From: Panorpa germanica
Taxonomy: Eukaryota; Arthropoda; Insecta; Mecoptera; Panorpidae
NCBI GenBank assembly: GCA_963678705.1
Contig: OY783204.1
Span: 16,440,759-16,504,758 of the forward strand
DNA length: 64,000 nt
Direction: 5' to 3'
The notes under the pieces are model-generated. The model was not told the origin of the DNA. It saw only the letters and a list, made by a program, of their open reading frames with translations, and made no database searches. Positions 1-10,930 of this stretch are shown here, one piece after another; positions within the stretch are counted from its first letter, which is position 1; each line of letters opens with the position of its first letter. The position numbers were made by a program, and so were the translations under genes.

Positions 1-212
1 CCAGGCCTTAACAAAATTGCAGTTCCTCTATTATTTATGCCAATGTTCGAGATATAGGAATAATGTTTGAAGAAACTTAAATTTTCTATATTAACTTCTT
101 GTAATAAAATTATCTCCAAATCGTGGTCTATAATAAATTGTTTCAGCATAATTTTAGATGTTACAGAGGATAATCCATTGATATTAAATGTTGCAAATGT
201 TCTTAGTACCAT
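1..212 (-). CDS. Non-LTR retrotransposon ORF2, N-terminal endonuclease fragment (cut by window edge)
   Basis: Reading the minus strand from the ATG at 212-210, 70 codons stay open to the window edge. The peptide begins MVLRTFATFNINGLSS and continues through IILLQEVN and GINNRGTAILLRPG. This is the start of the apurinic-type endonuclease domain of non-LTR retrotransposon ORF2: the N in the NINGLSS block and the E in LLQE are the expected metal-binding residues, and the final block matches the RGTAIL strand of the family. The domain nicks target DNA for target-primed reverse transcription. The start lies only 27 bp after the ORF1 stop, the normal two-ORF arrangement. The reverse transcriptase, if present, lies outside the window. 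Identity of the domain is clear; the clade is not resolved. Confidence 0.82.
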   Translation of the reverse strand, partial: MVLRTFATFNINGLSSVTSKIMLKQFIIDHDLEIILLQEVNIENLSFFKHYSYISNIGINNRGTAILLRP

Positions 213-239
213 ATTAATAAGATATTGAATAAATTAAGG

Positions 240-1286
240 TTATTCAATTGTTTTATCTTTTATATCCATTGCTTTTCCTGTCACTTTTTTTTGTTTCTTT
301 GGTCTTTTGTTATTTTTCTTATCTTTTTTTTCCAATCCTATATCCATTTTGGATGCAGCGGAATTATCTGAGCAATCTTCAATTTCAGAATTTGCCAAAG
401 TATCTTCATTTGACGATGATTCTACAATTTTTCTCTTAATTTCTTTGTGTGCTGTAGGAATTTTGGACAAATTATCATTATTATTTACAATCGCAATAGT
501 ATCATCATTAATAGCTGTTGAAATGATTTTTGTTTCATTTTGCGTATTCTTTGGCATTAAGGGTGGAAAAATTGAATTATTGACAAAACTTAATTCTTCA
601 TTTTTTGATTCAGTTGGAACAACACAATCAGTTACCGCTTTGTCATTCATTGTATTCCCCGCAATGGCTGCATAGCTGCGTGCGAAACCATTTGAATTTA
701 TTCTGTTGCTAATTTTAGTAGGGCAATCTTGTCCTAAATGGTCTTCTCTATCACAAAACCTACAAGTTTTCTTTTGGGTAGCATAGCTAACCCAAACCTT
801 TCTGCCAATCATTGGTATGTACGATGGGATTTCTTTCTTTAAAATCATCTTTATTGATCTTGTTCCGTTATAAACTGGGAAAGGCATATCTCTACCCCAT
901 GTTTCTTTTTTGATGCTAATAACTGTACCATATCCTTGTAGTGCGTGTTGTATCGTTATATCTTGAATTTCATATTCTATATTGTGCATTCTTACAATTG
1001 TGAATTTATCGGCTCTTTCTATATACACATTATAATTATTGTCATCCGTACCTTTGTAAATTATTTTCCCATTTGTCATTTCAATAATGTTATCAATTAA
1101 TAAATGTTCTGCAATTTTCACAATCATCTTGTTTCCAATCACTTGAATTTCCATCACATCTTCCACTGATAATTTTAAATCGTTTTTTAAAAATAAGTGT
1201 AATTCGGTAAACGTCATTCTATAAATCACTTCGACGAAGTCTACACTTAAGGTGTTTTTCCTATTATTATTTTCCATTTTTTTCAA
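240..1286 (-). CDS. Non-LTR retrotransposon ORF1 (Gag-like zinc-knuckle protein, 348 aa)
   Basis: An uninterrupted 348-codon minus-strand frame. Residues about 20-110 are a mixed alpha/beta region. Residues about 118-172 carry the conserved pattern leading into the knuckle (GYGTVISIKKETW, then GTRSIKM, IPSYIPMIGRKVWVSYATQ). A single CCHC zinc knuckle follows (C175, C178, H183, C188, spacing C-X2-C-X4-H-X4-C). The C-terminal third is low-complexity, Ser/Asn-rich, and ends in a Lys-rich tail. In this family ORF1 is a nucleic-acid-binding protein that packages the element RNA. Many insect ORF1 proteins have two or three knuckles; only one is visible here. Two methionines (1 and 4) could serve as start. 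It lies just upstream of the ORF2 endonuclease fragment. No stop or frameshift is present, so this copy is fairly young or still active, which cannot be told without ORF2. Confidence 0.85.
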   Translation of the reverse strand: MKKMENNNRKNTLSVDFVEVIYRMTFTELHLFLKNDLKLSVEDVMEIQVIGNKMIVKIAEHLLIDNIIEMTNGKIIYKGTDDNNYNVYIERADKFTIVRMHNIEYEIQDITIQHALQGYGTVISIKKETWGRDMPFPVYNGTRSIKMILKKEIPSYIPMIGRKVWVSYATQKKTCRFCDREDHLGQDCPTKISNRINSNGFARSYAAIAGNTMNDKAVTDCVVPTESKNEELSFVNNSIFPPLMPKNTQNETKIISTAINDDTIAIVNNNDNLSKIPTAHKEIKRKIVESSSNEDTLANSEIEDCSDNSAASKMDIGLEKKDKKNNKRPKKQKKVTGKAMDIKDKTIE

Positions 1287-1600
1287 TCAAATCAAATTCT
1301 TACACCTATTTATTAATTTATGATAATTTATTTAAATTATTTAAATAATTTTTAAATACATTTATTTTTAAATGCGCGGAAAAGATGTAAATCGAAAATG
1401 AAAAAAACGGCCCCTCAAAAATGAGTTCCATTGCCCATTGTATAAATAAGCATTTACTAATTTTTAAATTTTCTTCTTAAAAACTAACTTCAAGTAATAT
1501 CTAGTACCTACAAAAGTGTAGGTGTAAACGATTGAACAATTTGGCCGCGACTTTTCATCGAATGATTTAAACGACCGGCGCCAGATTTCGGGTGTGTTAA
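1287..1600 (-). other. Probable 5' UTR of the non-LTR retrotransposon
   Basis: Sequence upstream of ORF1 on the minus strand. It changes from AT-rich to a more GC-rich block around 1540-1595 (gaccggcgccagatttcggg). I take this block as the likely 5' end of the element. The exact boundary and any target duplication cannot be set without a second copy. Confidence 0.35.
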
Positions 1601-2315
1601 ATTATTAATGTAAATGTATAACATAAAGGTATAAATATTTTATAATAAAAAAAGAAAATTAAATGTCTTTTACATTTATTTAATGACTATATGTAACAAA
1701 ATTATGTTAAATTTTAGTAAATAATCAAATGTAACATTAAGTAAAAATGATTAAGTTTTGTGTTTAGCAAGTACCAACCATTAATTGAATTAAAACAAAA
1801 GACAAAAACAAAGAGCTCCTCAGTTTATTGACTCTATTCCATTATTTTATTATTCAGAACCTCATAATTCTTGTGGACTTTTGTTTTTCAATTTTAATTC
1901 TTATTAACGAACAGTCACAATCAATTCTTTAAGTAATAACAATATTCATGACTTATACAAAGCAAATAATCAGTAATCCCCCGACGTCCTCGCCCCTCTG
2001 TCCAACGACTGGTGCCAATGACCTTGGTGTTACTAACCTAAATTTAAAAGTAACCACGACAAGTACGTCCACAAAAGTAAGTTGTCAAAAAAAAAGAATG
2101 AACAAAATCTTACGATATGTAATCTGCAGTCTTTATATTAAAGTATTACGAAAGATCAGACTGATAAAGACCACGGTACAAGTCAGGTGTACACAGGTGC
2201 TAAGATAATAATATATATTATATTTAAAATAAAGATAAATTTAAGATTGAAGATAATAACTCAAGATAAAAATAGTTAAACGGATAAAAGCTAATTACAT
2301 AAATATCAGTCAACT
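1601..2315. other. AT-rich stretch, nothing recognised
   Basis: No coding, RNA or repeat signal was recognised. The 86-codon frame at 1948-2208 has no domain character. Confidence 0.5.
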
Positions 2316-2319
2316 GTGC

Positions 2320-2378
2320 AGTTTCATACTTGCTAGATTACAGCAAGCTAATTACAATGTTACATTTTCTACCTATGT
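2320..2378 (+). repeat. Rep-I copy (single diverged unit)
   Basis: Contains the family I core: GTTTCATACTTGCTAG, then AGCAAGCTAATTACAA, then ATTTTCTACCTA. The same order of motifs recurs near 24.4, 33.9, 40.27, 45.0, 46.15 and 50.0 kb. Confidence 0.5.
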
Positions 2379-2889
2379 ATAATTGACTCTGCAAATATTC
2401 TAAAGCCGACTTTGGTATTGGGTACAAAATATTATGTGTTGCAAAGTGAAATTAAGGCTAATCTAATATTTTTACTTGCGTCAGTGCAAACTGTTTGATG
2501 ATTTTTTTTAATGTATATTTTGCTCAGCTTTTCTTTTCTTCCTTAAAATAAAAGGTGTACCTGCGTACATTCATCTGACTACAGCTTCGTCATTTTTAAA
2601 CTAAAACAATATTATTATACTGGCAGAGAAAAACACTAAAAACAGTTATGTCAGTCTGTTCAGTGCGAACAGGCTGTTTTCGAAAAACTGAACTGTTTAA
2701 AATAAAACAAAACATGATTTTGTTTTGTTTTTTGACCACAAAACTGTTTTCAAAACTGTATCTCTGGTGGGAAACCGGCATAAGAGAATAATTGTATTTC
2801 CAATATTCAACTAATAAATATTCTGTACAATAATAATACCTACCTACGTTAATTAATAAAGTTAACTAAATATATATTCATAAAAATTA
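2379..2889. other. AT-rich stretch with a small T/A inverted repeat
   Basis: No gene. A 9-bp hairpin (AAAACAAAA at 2704 and TTTTGTTTT at 2718) lies within a region of repeated CTGTTTT/CAGTTTT words (2640-2765). This may be a decayed foldback element. Confidence 0.35.
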
Positions 2890-2902
2890 AAGTCATCTCG
2901 GA

Positions 2903-3127
2903 CGACACGCCAGGAAAGAACAGGCAGTGAAGGAGATGATAAGAAAATTAAAACGATATCTAGATAAGGAGAAGAAGTTGAACCTAAACAAATTATGGTT
3001 TTCTAAAAAAGGCGGCGAAAAAAAAGAAGTCATGAAAAGAAAAATTAAAGAGATCGAAGAATTAGATGAATTCCGATACCAAGCAAAAACTGTGTCAAAA
3101 TACCAAAGAAAAATTGACACAATATAA
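2903..3127 (+). pseudogene. Decayed non-LTR reverse transcriptase fragment
   Basis: The frame through the GTG at 2927 reads HARKEQAVKEMIRKLKRYLD and continues LNLNKLWFSKKGGEKKE ... IKEIEELDEFRYQ. This is the segment just after the catalytic ADD box of insect non-LTR reverse transcriptases. There, a helix of the form (M)KEMI++LE+YLD is followed by LNxxKTKxMxFxKGGG and then xxIEEVxEFxYLGY. A GACGAC (DD) just upstream at about 2901 is in another frame, so an indel separates it. The YLGY box is degraded to FRYQ, and the frame ends in a stop. Only about 75 residues remain. It is a dead fossil, probably from the same family as the fragment at 10.3-10.9 kb on the other strand. Confidence 0.6.
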
Positions 3128-3189
3128 AAATATACAATTGTGTATGTAATCTAAATTATTTCTAAAGCATATTTTAAAACAAGGTTTAA

Positions 3190-3253
3190 AACATTTCTAA
3201 GGGTTTGTCATAAATAAAGGTTATAAAATTTATGACTAACCCTTAGAAATGTT
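3190..3253. repeat. Near-perfect 25-bp-arm hairpin
   Basis: Left arm 3190-3214 and right arm 3229-3253 are reverse complements with one mismatch (T/A, in the middle of each arm). The loop is 14 nt and AT-rich. Each arm carries the word CTAAGGGTT or its complement. No protein is encoded. It could be a tiny palindromic transposon end or the stem of a small-RNA precursor; the sequence alone cannot say which. Confidence 0.75.
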
Positions 3254-4394
3254 ATCAGTTATATAAAAATTGGTTATATAAATCAGTTATATAAAAAAAT
3301 ATAACTAGAAAATATAGCAATATTCATTTTCAAAACTTATTTTTGCGATTCCAACTCATTAAAAGTCAGTGGAAGAAAGCTTAAAATGTAGATATGTTAT
3401 TCATCTAACTAATTGCAGCTTTAGATTTTGATTCACGTTTATAGTTACTTACATAAAACGATTTAAACATAAAAAACATGTTTTTTTTGATAATATTTAA
3501 CCTGCTGCATCGCCATCTATATTTCGCGAATAAAATTAAATGGCCAAGTATCGTTTCACCCTAATAACTCCGTTTTCAATTTTAATATGCATTGTCTATT
3601 AAATTTATATTATAATTAAGAACATTTTGAACAAAATATGTATTTTATAAATACGAAAGACAGATCGTCTGCAACATAAGCTGTTCTTCCAACAATAAGA
3701 CTATAGCTTAGAAGAGAAAATGGGCCCTTTTACTTTGTAAATAATGTCTAAACTAAAGCAATTTGTCTGTACCGCAACAATTTAGATTTTCCAGATCTGC
3801 AACTCGTAAATAGAACAAAACAAATAAATTAGGCTAAATGCTAGTTTGGTAGCTATGATAACGAGCTATAAAATAATAAACGAATGATAATTTTTATCAT
3901 GTAGAATGTAGATTGTTATGAATTTATTTTAGTTTATGAACTTGGCCCGATTTAAAATAATAAATTGATTTGACCCTGACATCTAGTGAGTAGTGGTAAT
4001 AATTTAACTAATAAAACGCAAAATATACAATGACAAAAAATAATCTATGCCATAACATGAGATACGTGTGAGAGATACGAGTGTGTGAGAGGAAAGTCGT
4101 CATCATCAGTCAGTCATTTGCAAAACTAAAAAAAACTTGCAAAAGTTAAGAAAAGAAACTACGAGAAATATCTATGTAGCTCAAGTTCGCGGATATTCTT
4201 TGAGGTCTCCGTTAAGACGTAAACAAATGCTCTGGGTATCTGTTCGATCATTTTACGACGCACTATTCGTATTCCTTTACAATGTATTTTTAGAATTTAA
4301 CCTAAGGCAATCTCTTCATTGGTGCAACATTCAATAATGTTTTGCAACATTATCATAAACAAGATCTTTGTTGCAATGAGTATTCTTGACTTTA
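3254..4394. other. AT-rich stretch, nothing recognised
   Basis: Starts with a short irregular tandem of TCAGTTATATAAA words (3255-3300). Otherwise no coding or repeat signal was seen. Confidence 0.5.
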
Positions 4395-4860
4395 ATGGGC
4401 TTGTGTCTTATGTCTTAATTTCTACAAAACTGTACTATATATTGATAAAGTGGGTTACTAGAACCTCAAATGTTCAATTATTTTTTAATAACTCCTTGTA
4501 TGTTAAGAGATATTAACAATTAAAAAAGTCATTTTGTCTCTTTAATTATTAAAGGGATTGAACGTTGTACACATTCCAAGTGCATGTGACATCACAATCC
4601 TTGTGTAAGGTTACCAACCTTACAGCTCATAAATCTCTGCTATATGTATTTATATATCAAAATATCAAATATTATTTACAGCTATTTCAAGGAATAATAA
4701 AATTTAAATATTATGCCTGCCTTAGCAGGGTTAAATAAAATAAAAATTAATTAATCTTTGACTTGACTTGATTATTTGACTACCAACAGCTACAGAACAT
4801 TACCACAGCACTGACCTACTCAACAAATAACTGACGTTAAAATGCATTTGACGTCATGCA
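4395..4860 (+). mobile_element. MITE-B copy 1 (3' truncated)
   Basis: Begins ATGGGCTTGTGTCTTATG after a TA dinucleotide. It follows the B consensus (GGTTACTAGAACCTCAAATG, then CAACGTTGTACACATTCCA-like blocks, ..., CTACTCAACAAATAACTGAC). It stops at the block ending in GACGTCAT, so the right inverted terminus is missing. Full copies lie at 20,437 and 41,201. Confidence 0.85.
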
Positions 4861-5258
4861 TTTAACCTTCTTTTTTTTAATATTTAATATTGGCTGTAGC
4901 GTTTTCAGCCTTCTTGCCTAAATATTTCAATTACAAAATATTACACATAAATTTGACATTACATTACACATAAATGAAATTTTTACACTTTTAACTATGT
5001 TTACGCCAATGTTGCTTGATAGTAATAATGTTCGAAGACTACGCAGGACTAAACTCTAGGACCTAGTAACCTAATCATGTAGAATTGTTCATTGGAGCAA
5101 TCTCTACCACACCGTGTAATTATTGAAATACTTAGTATTATAGAAAAATAAAAGAAAATTATGTTTAACTTATAGTTCTATTTGTTGTTCCATTAAAAAT
5201 TGCACAATACATTTTTATTCAATTCGTAATATTATAGAAGTTATTAACGATTCTATTA
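4861..5258. other. AT-rich spacer
   Basis: Nothing recognised between the truncated B element and the A element. Confidence 0.5.
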
Positions 5259-5485
5259 CCCAGTAAACAATTTGGGGAAGTGTCCTATTTAGTGACGTTT
5301 CTATCACTATTTCACTTCAATTATAGTTCGCATCAATTTTATCTTCATTTGTACTCCGACAGGTGGAGTAATTTCGCCATTTGTAGGCGATAAAGTTTAA
5401 TGTTTAAATTTTATATGAAAAAATGTGAGAAACTTAACTATAAATGAACTCGTGATGTCAAAGTGACTCCAAAATGTTTACTGGG
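5259..5485 (+). mobile_element. MITE-A copy 1 (full length)
   Basis: Inverted termini CCCAGTAAACA and TGTTTACTGGG are directly flanked by TA on both sides (5257-5258 and 5486-5487), as for Tc1/mariner-type insertions. The interior has no coding capacity. The same element recurs at 15,833, 22,149, 25,331 (fragment) and 33,176. Confidence 0.87.
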
Positions 5486-6720
5486 TAGTCATTTTTGTAC
5501 CTTTAATAATTAAAGTCATACCTATTTCACAACACTGGTCATCTACCAAGCATTAATTTTTAATGATAAGATATATTTATTTCATTTAAATAATCACATA
5601 AATTACAAATTCAATTACGACACTAAGATATCATTATTAGAACACATCCTTTCAATTATATAGGTCAAAACAACCTTAAGTAGGACATGTGGCAACCCTA
5701 TTCCTGCCTCAATATAATTAGTAGGAACCAACATGAGAAATAGGTCGTTTCAATAAATAGACATTAAGAAATTTGGAATAATAATTAGTTCTTTTCATTC
5801 CGAATGTACATTCTGGCCAACTATTTATTCTGATGGTTATTATTCACAATTTGTATTTATATATTTACACATACTATATGTGTTGTGTATGTGTGTGTAC
5901 AGTCGCTTTCATCAAGTCCTGGGTTGAAGTACTGTCACCTCGCTGCTTACGAATTCTAATATGTCGTCGCTCTCCAACATTTATGACAATTTTAATGATC
6001 GCCTGGTCCCTTCAAGAGAAACATTAAACCCGCCAGTGGCTGCCACACACACGATATTCATGTATGCATGGATACGAAACCTAATTAGGCATTAAAAATT
6101 GTTCAATTTTCCGTACAAAATGTATCGCAAAAACAAATTTGCTATATTTTTACTATGTTACAAAATTTTATATTATTATTATTAACAACCTACTCGCTAA
6201 ACACAGTTCTGTGTATTTAAGATTTATTTGGCATAACAAAAGTTATGTTAGGTAAACAATGTTACTTAACATACAAAGTTTAGTGACCTATTTCACTGCT
6301 TTTTGCGCATTAACATACCCATAAAATAAAATCTTACGTCTGATATATCCTAGCGCGACTTCAACATACGACATCTAACATTTTTAGATATTATCATCCT
6401 TTAAACGAAATGTGTCCAAATTTCATAACATTCCGATCATTAGTTTACGACTTTCAATGGTTTTAGTGTTGTCAGTTTTTTACTTTGCAAAACAATGGAC
6501 AAATCTGAATTTCGTATGTTAATAAAAAATTGTTACCTACGAATGTGAGTGATGTGTTATATACAGAAAAATGAGTTTTACATTTAATAGAAAAATTTGA
6601 TCATGCTTTGTTAACATTTACTAATCCTATTAAGGACTCCAGAAAAGTCTTAATACATATAAACTCAATTTAACTTGTACAAGAAAACTTTTCAATAATT
6701 TTTCGAGTTTTCTAAAGCCT
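5486..6720. other. AT-rich stretch, nothing recognised
   Basis: The small frame at 5833-6027 shows no domain and I do not regard it as a gene. No inverted repeats of note were seen. Confidence 0.5.
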
Positions 6721-7245
6721 CATTCCCACTCACTGTTTTGATATTTAATTTAACGTTTTTATTTAATATTGTAATCTAGATTTCAGGTTTTCGTTGATGC
6801 ATTCCTTTTCACATTTGTGTTTTAATTTAAGTTTAGTTAATTTAGTTGGCGTGTATGCATCGTTAGTAATATACATTTTGACATAATTGTATGTGAAATA
6901 ATTAAAATTGCTATTTTTAATAACAATTAATTGTTAATTAGTAATTACTAATAGAAATTGTTTTCACTTCCATATTTTACAAAAACTAACATTAAACTTC
7001 TTTTAAAAATAAATCCTACTGCATTTTGACAGATTGTCACATTTTGGAGGTTATAATATGATATAGTTTTTCGTAATTTAATATTTTTAATTTAAGACAT
7101 TGGACCTTGTAAGGTTCTAAAAAAACAAAGGAAACTTAAAAAATAAATTTAATTAACAATGGTACTGTGAATGACTACGCGTATTGCCATATGCTAAACA
7201 ATTTAAATTAAATACAAAATAAAATTAAAGCAGTGAGTGGGAATG
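6721..7245 (+). mobile_element. MITE-F copy 1 (full length)
   Basis: Perfect 15-bp inverted termini: CATTCCCACTCACTG at 6721-6735 and its complement at 7231-7245. The interior is AT-rich and non-coding. A second copy (55,394 plus 60,964 onward) is split by the Bel/Pao element, and this copy gives the uninterrupted sequence at that site (gatgcattccttttcac near 6795). A clear target duplication is not visible. Confidence 0.85.
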
Positions 7246-8609
7246 ATACTTTAAGCATATGATTTTTTATATTTAAAAAACTTTAAACAAAGCAATGATT
7301 ATAACAAAAATGTATTATAACATAAGTTGTTCCATGTGAAATACGGAAAAATAAGGAATGGTACTTAATTTAAAAAATCATGATCGTAATTATATTTCAA
7401 GTAGAAAAAACATCACTACAATTATTGAGTATTTATATTGAAGTCATAATTATTTTAAAAGTATAATACCCTCCTAGAATTGCCGCCTCTGTGCGTTTAC
7501 ACGGCTTTAAATGCGTGTTCGTGTGTGTGTACGTGTGTTTCAAGGTTATGTCACTGTGCAAAATACTGTAATAATGGATTCCATGCGTCAACTCATCAAT
7601 AGAGACCATTTTAACCGCCAAGTTTATTTTCTAAACCTACAAGCATTACTGACACGGCTCTCAGCAGCCTGTAAAGCAGTCGCGTAAATCTCTAAGTAAA
7701 ACTAAATAATATCATATTTAATAACTACACAAACTAATATTTAACCAACGACTAAAAGCAAAACAAAAAGGAGATTCTAATATTAAACAAGAGACTATAT
7801 AGAATAAAGATAGAAATTAAATTGTTTGGTTCCATATAGAAACGTAAATAATTTGGGGTATCTGGTTTTAACTATTGTCTTGCTCAGATATACAATTGTT
7901 AACAAAAAGAAGTGTTTATTTATGTTTGACCATTTTGTAACACAAATATGTAGTTATTGAAGGTTTCAACTTTTTTTTTATTAAACATAAATTTATTGTG
8001 TGAAAATTTGAAGTCGATTGGAGTAAAACTGTCAGACATATAGAGTTCTAAGTCTTCACTTCTCTGGTCTGGTTTCGTCTTTCTTTGAAACTTTTAAATG
8101 CGTTTTTCTCACATATCGCGTTTTCAGAGACGGTGGCCTCTCTAGCTCAAAATCTACTGCACCAATCCTTTTGAAATTTGGCACACTCTTTCTTTACATA
8201 AATGCTGAGGTAATGCTATCGGGGTTTTTTTTCTTAATTTCAACGTATTTTAAAATAACAAAGTTTCTGATTCTTTTCATGAAAAATCGTTGTTTTCGGA
8301 AACATCGGTAATGTCTACAGAGATTCGCCTATTTCTTGATATTTTTTTATGAAAATTTCACAAAGTATTCTTCAAAAGTTATTTTATCATCTAGTAACTA
8401 TAGAAATAATTATAAATTAACTGTGTTTTCAAGAAACATTATCGAAAATATGCTTTTTTTATTGATTTGATCTTAATCCCTCACCCACTCCTAACGTAAA
8501 AGCTGAGACATTTTATAAAATTCTTTCGATCGCTTCATGATTCATTTTTATGTTATGAGATAACTAAAGTTTAACCTAAAAAATGTGCTTTTCAATTGTA
8601 GTTATTTCA
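7246..8609. other. AT-rich stretch with one possible dispersed repeat
   Basis: No gene. Around 8100-8240 is a block of different texture (GAGACGGTGGCCTCTCTAGC, then CTACTGCACCAATCCTTTTG). It looks like a transposable-element fragment, but no second copy is present in the window to confirm this. Confidence 0.35.
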
Positions 8610-8720
8610 AAGACACAGCACAGTTAACTAATGAAAAATGTAACCCAGGTATTTTGCATAGTTAAACTACAGTTATGTTCGACGAAAGTCAGATTAGGCA
8701 AATGTAAATGCTGAGTATCT
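8610..8720 (+). repeat. Rep-H copy 1
   Basis: CAGTTAACTAATGAAAAATG followed by TAACCCAGG and a tail ending in GAAAGTCAGATTAGG. A second copy with the same order of blocks lies at about 21,060-21,150. Family unknown. Confidence 0.55.
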
Positions 8721-10299
8721 TTGTACCATACTCTGAATAATCTGATCATACACACTCATGGCACAACTATATTAATAGCATATGTTGCAGATATCTAATT
8801 TATTTTACAACACATGTAGCACATTAACAATATTCGCTGTCACCTGTATTCTTCTGTCGTGGTTTACGTTCTGCACGTCATCTACGTCTGTTGATATTTT
8901 TATATTAATAAAAATTGTTAGTGTTGTTTATTAAAGAAAATCATATTGTAATAAAATATAATACTATTATAGCCTTATATTTTGTCAACATTTCTAAACG
9001 ATTTTTTTTCCATCTCTAACTACTCGTATGGTGTATTGTATGCTACACTGTCATTTAGATAATGAAACATATTACACAACATATGCAAAGTTATCAAGAA
9101 AGTGGTTAATATTAATAAGTATTTGTGTAAGCATCTGTTTTTGTATGTAACATATTATATTGTAAGATATGTTCAATCTGCGAGACTGCTGGAGTCCATG
9201 CATCCATAGATAGGTGCCGGCACCGGTACCGGCATATCATACTGCATACGGCATACCGTAACCGCAAACCGTGGTTTTTAGTTAATACAATACCGTGGTG
9301 CTAATACCGAATATTAAAGCAAATGAACTGCTGCAACAATGGAACAGGTGCACCGCTGTGTCGTTGCCACAATGTTTATTTAATATGTATTAGTGATACT
9401 GCATATTCCATGGCGTTAAGGAGATTCTCACGTTTTATTGTTAGACGTTAGTTTTAGATTTGCATTTTTTTAAAGAAAATTAATATATGTTTACTTTTAG
9501 ATTAAAAAACGTGCGTAAACGTCTTTAAATTACGATCAATATTGGTTCCTAGATAGGATCAGCCGTCTGCCTTCGCACGTTTTTCCGTCCAAAACTGAAT
9601 TGACTAACTGAAAACAATATTGCTCTTTTTTGCATTGTATGGAAAAACATCAAACACGTTTAATACAAATAGACGTTAAATCAAAACTAACCTATGTATC
9701 AATCTGAAACTTTGTATGGTGTCGTTTGAAAGATGGTAGTAGACGATCTTAATGTCAACTTCCCTGAGCAATGCAACTTGTGCTCAAACAAGGGAACTTA
9801 TTGATGAGCCCTTGCAATTTACAAAACTCAGCATTTCAGGTAGAATTATGTTTAATTTAAAAATTCATTTAAAAATTTGAACTCGGTCGTATATTTCTTT
9901 TATTAGTCTTTGGCTTATTCTGCATCCATACATCCATATGTCAGATACATATTTTTAAGAATGAATCAAACAATTATCTTTACATGTAGTTATGTGTCGT
10001 AATTTTTTTCTGCATTGTGTTCTTTTAGTTTTTAATATTCAATATATTATTAATTTTATCATTTACAATATTTATTTACATAATTGCAAGTTATTGTTAT
10101 GTTATAAGGAACTTCAAGCTAATAACTCACATTAATCACTTGAAAACCACCACAACGGTAACATTGAAGTGAATTTAATTGAATTAAATATATTTATGGT
10201 ATACATCTCTACGAACTTATAAACTGATCAAAGCCTCATAATTAATATCATAATATTACTATAATCCTAATTTACAATTAAAATTTTTATTTAACTACT
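8721..10299. other. AT-rich stretch with a CpG-containing palindrome cluster
   Basis: At 9205-9300 is a cluster of CCG/CGG words (the perfect palindrome GGTGCCGGCACC, then repeated TACCG/ACCGCA). It stands out from the AT-rich surroundings and may be a decayed terminal repeat. Nothing else was recognised. Confidence 0.4.
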
Positions 10300-10930
10300 T
10301 ATCAAACTTCATCTTCTTTGTCGTTAATTTCCTTTTGTTACTCCTAACTTCATTCATCCAGTTTACTCCCCTCTTCTCCACTGCAAGCTTTCTATGAGGT
10401 CTACTTTTTCCTACACCTACTCTTAATATTCTCTAATATTTCAGCTTCCATGCCACATATCCTACATAATTTCTCTTCCTCTACTCCCCAGTACCTACCA
10501 CTACACTTTTCTTGGTTCCCTGGTCTAAACCTCGCGATAATTTTCTCTTCTTTACCAATATGTTTTTCTAGATATTGCGGCATTCCTTTCAACCATAATT
10601 AGCTGTATTGTATTTTGCTTCATCCATTCCCGTCATCCTATCCTGTAGTTGGACCTCTCTTTCCTCATTTCTTAGTCTTTCTATTTTCTTTTTCACCGCC
10701 GCTATCCTTTCTTCCCTAATAATATATTCTCCTCTCTTTTTCCCTTCAAATATTTCCCCCATCACTGCCACGAGTACGTTCTCTATTTTCTTACTTTTTC
10801 CTCTCACCTCATCTCTGTCTCTATCCTCAAGTTATTTCTCTTTATCTTTTCTATTATCAGATACTTTTCCTACCCCGCCTTCAACTTCTTCATTCATTCC
10901 ATCCTCACAATTTGTAAAACTACAAACCAA
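10300..10930 (-). pseudogene. Decayed non-LTR reverse transcriptase C-terminus
   Basis: Three consecutive minus-strand pieces can be read across frame breaks. The first is coiled, charged sequence (10,930-10,600) ending DRMTGMDEAKYNTANYG. The second is KGMPQYLEKHI ... IARFRPGNQEK, then GRYWGVEEEKLCRICGMEAE (10,592-10,401). The third is EKRGVNWMNEVRSNKRK (about 10,380-10,320). The pattern ARFRxGN, GRYW, EEExLCRxCGxExE, then WMxExxR is the C-terminal zinc-binding tail of insect non-LTR reverse transcriptases. Stops and frameshifts lie between the pieces, so it is dead. It is on the opposite strand to, and 7 kb from, the fragment at 2.9-3.1 kb, so the two are separate insertions or a rearranged one. 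Confidence 0.65.

Noticed and set aside
248-675. Plus-strand frames of 63 and 122 codons
   Set aside because: They lie opposite the well-supported ORF1 on the minus strand and have no domain character.
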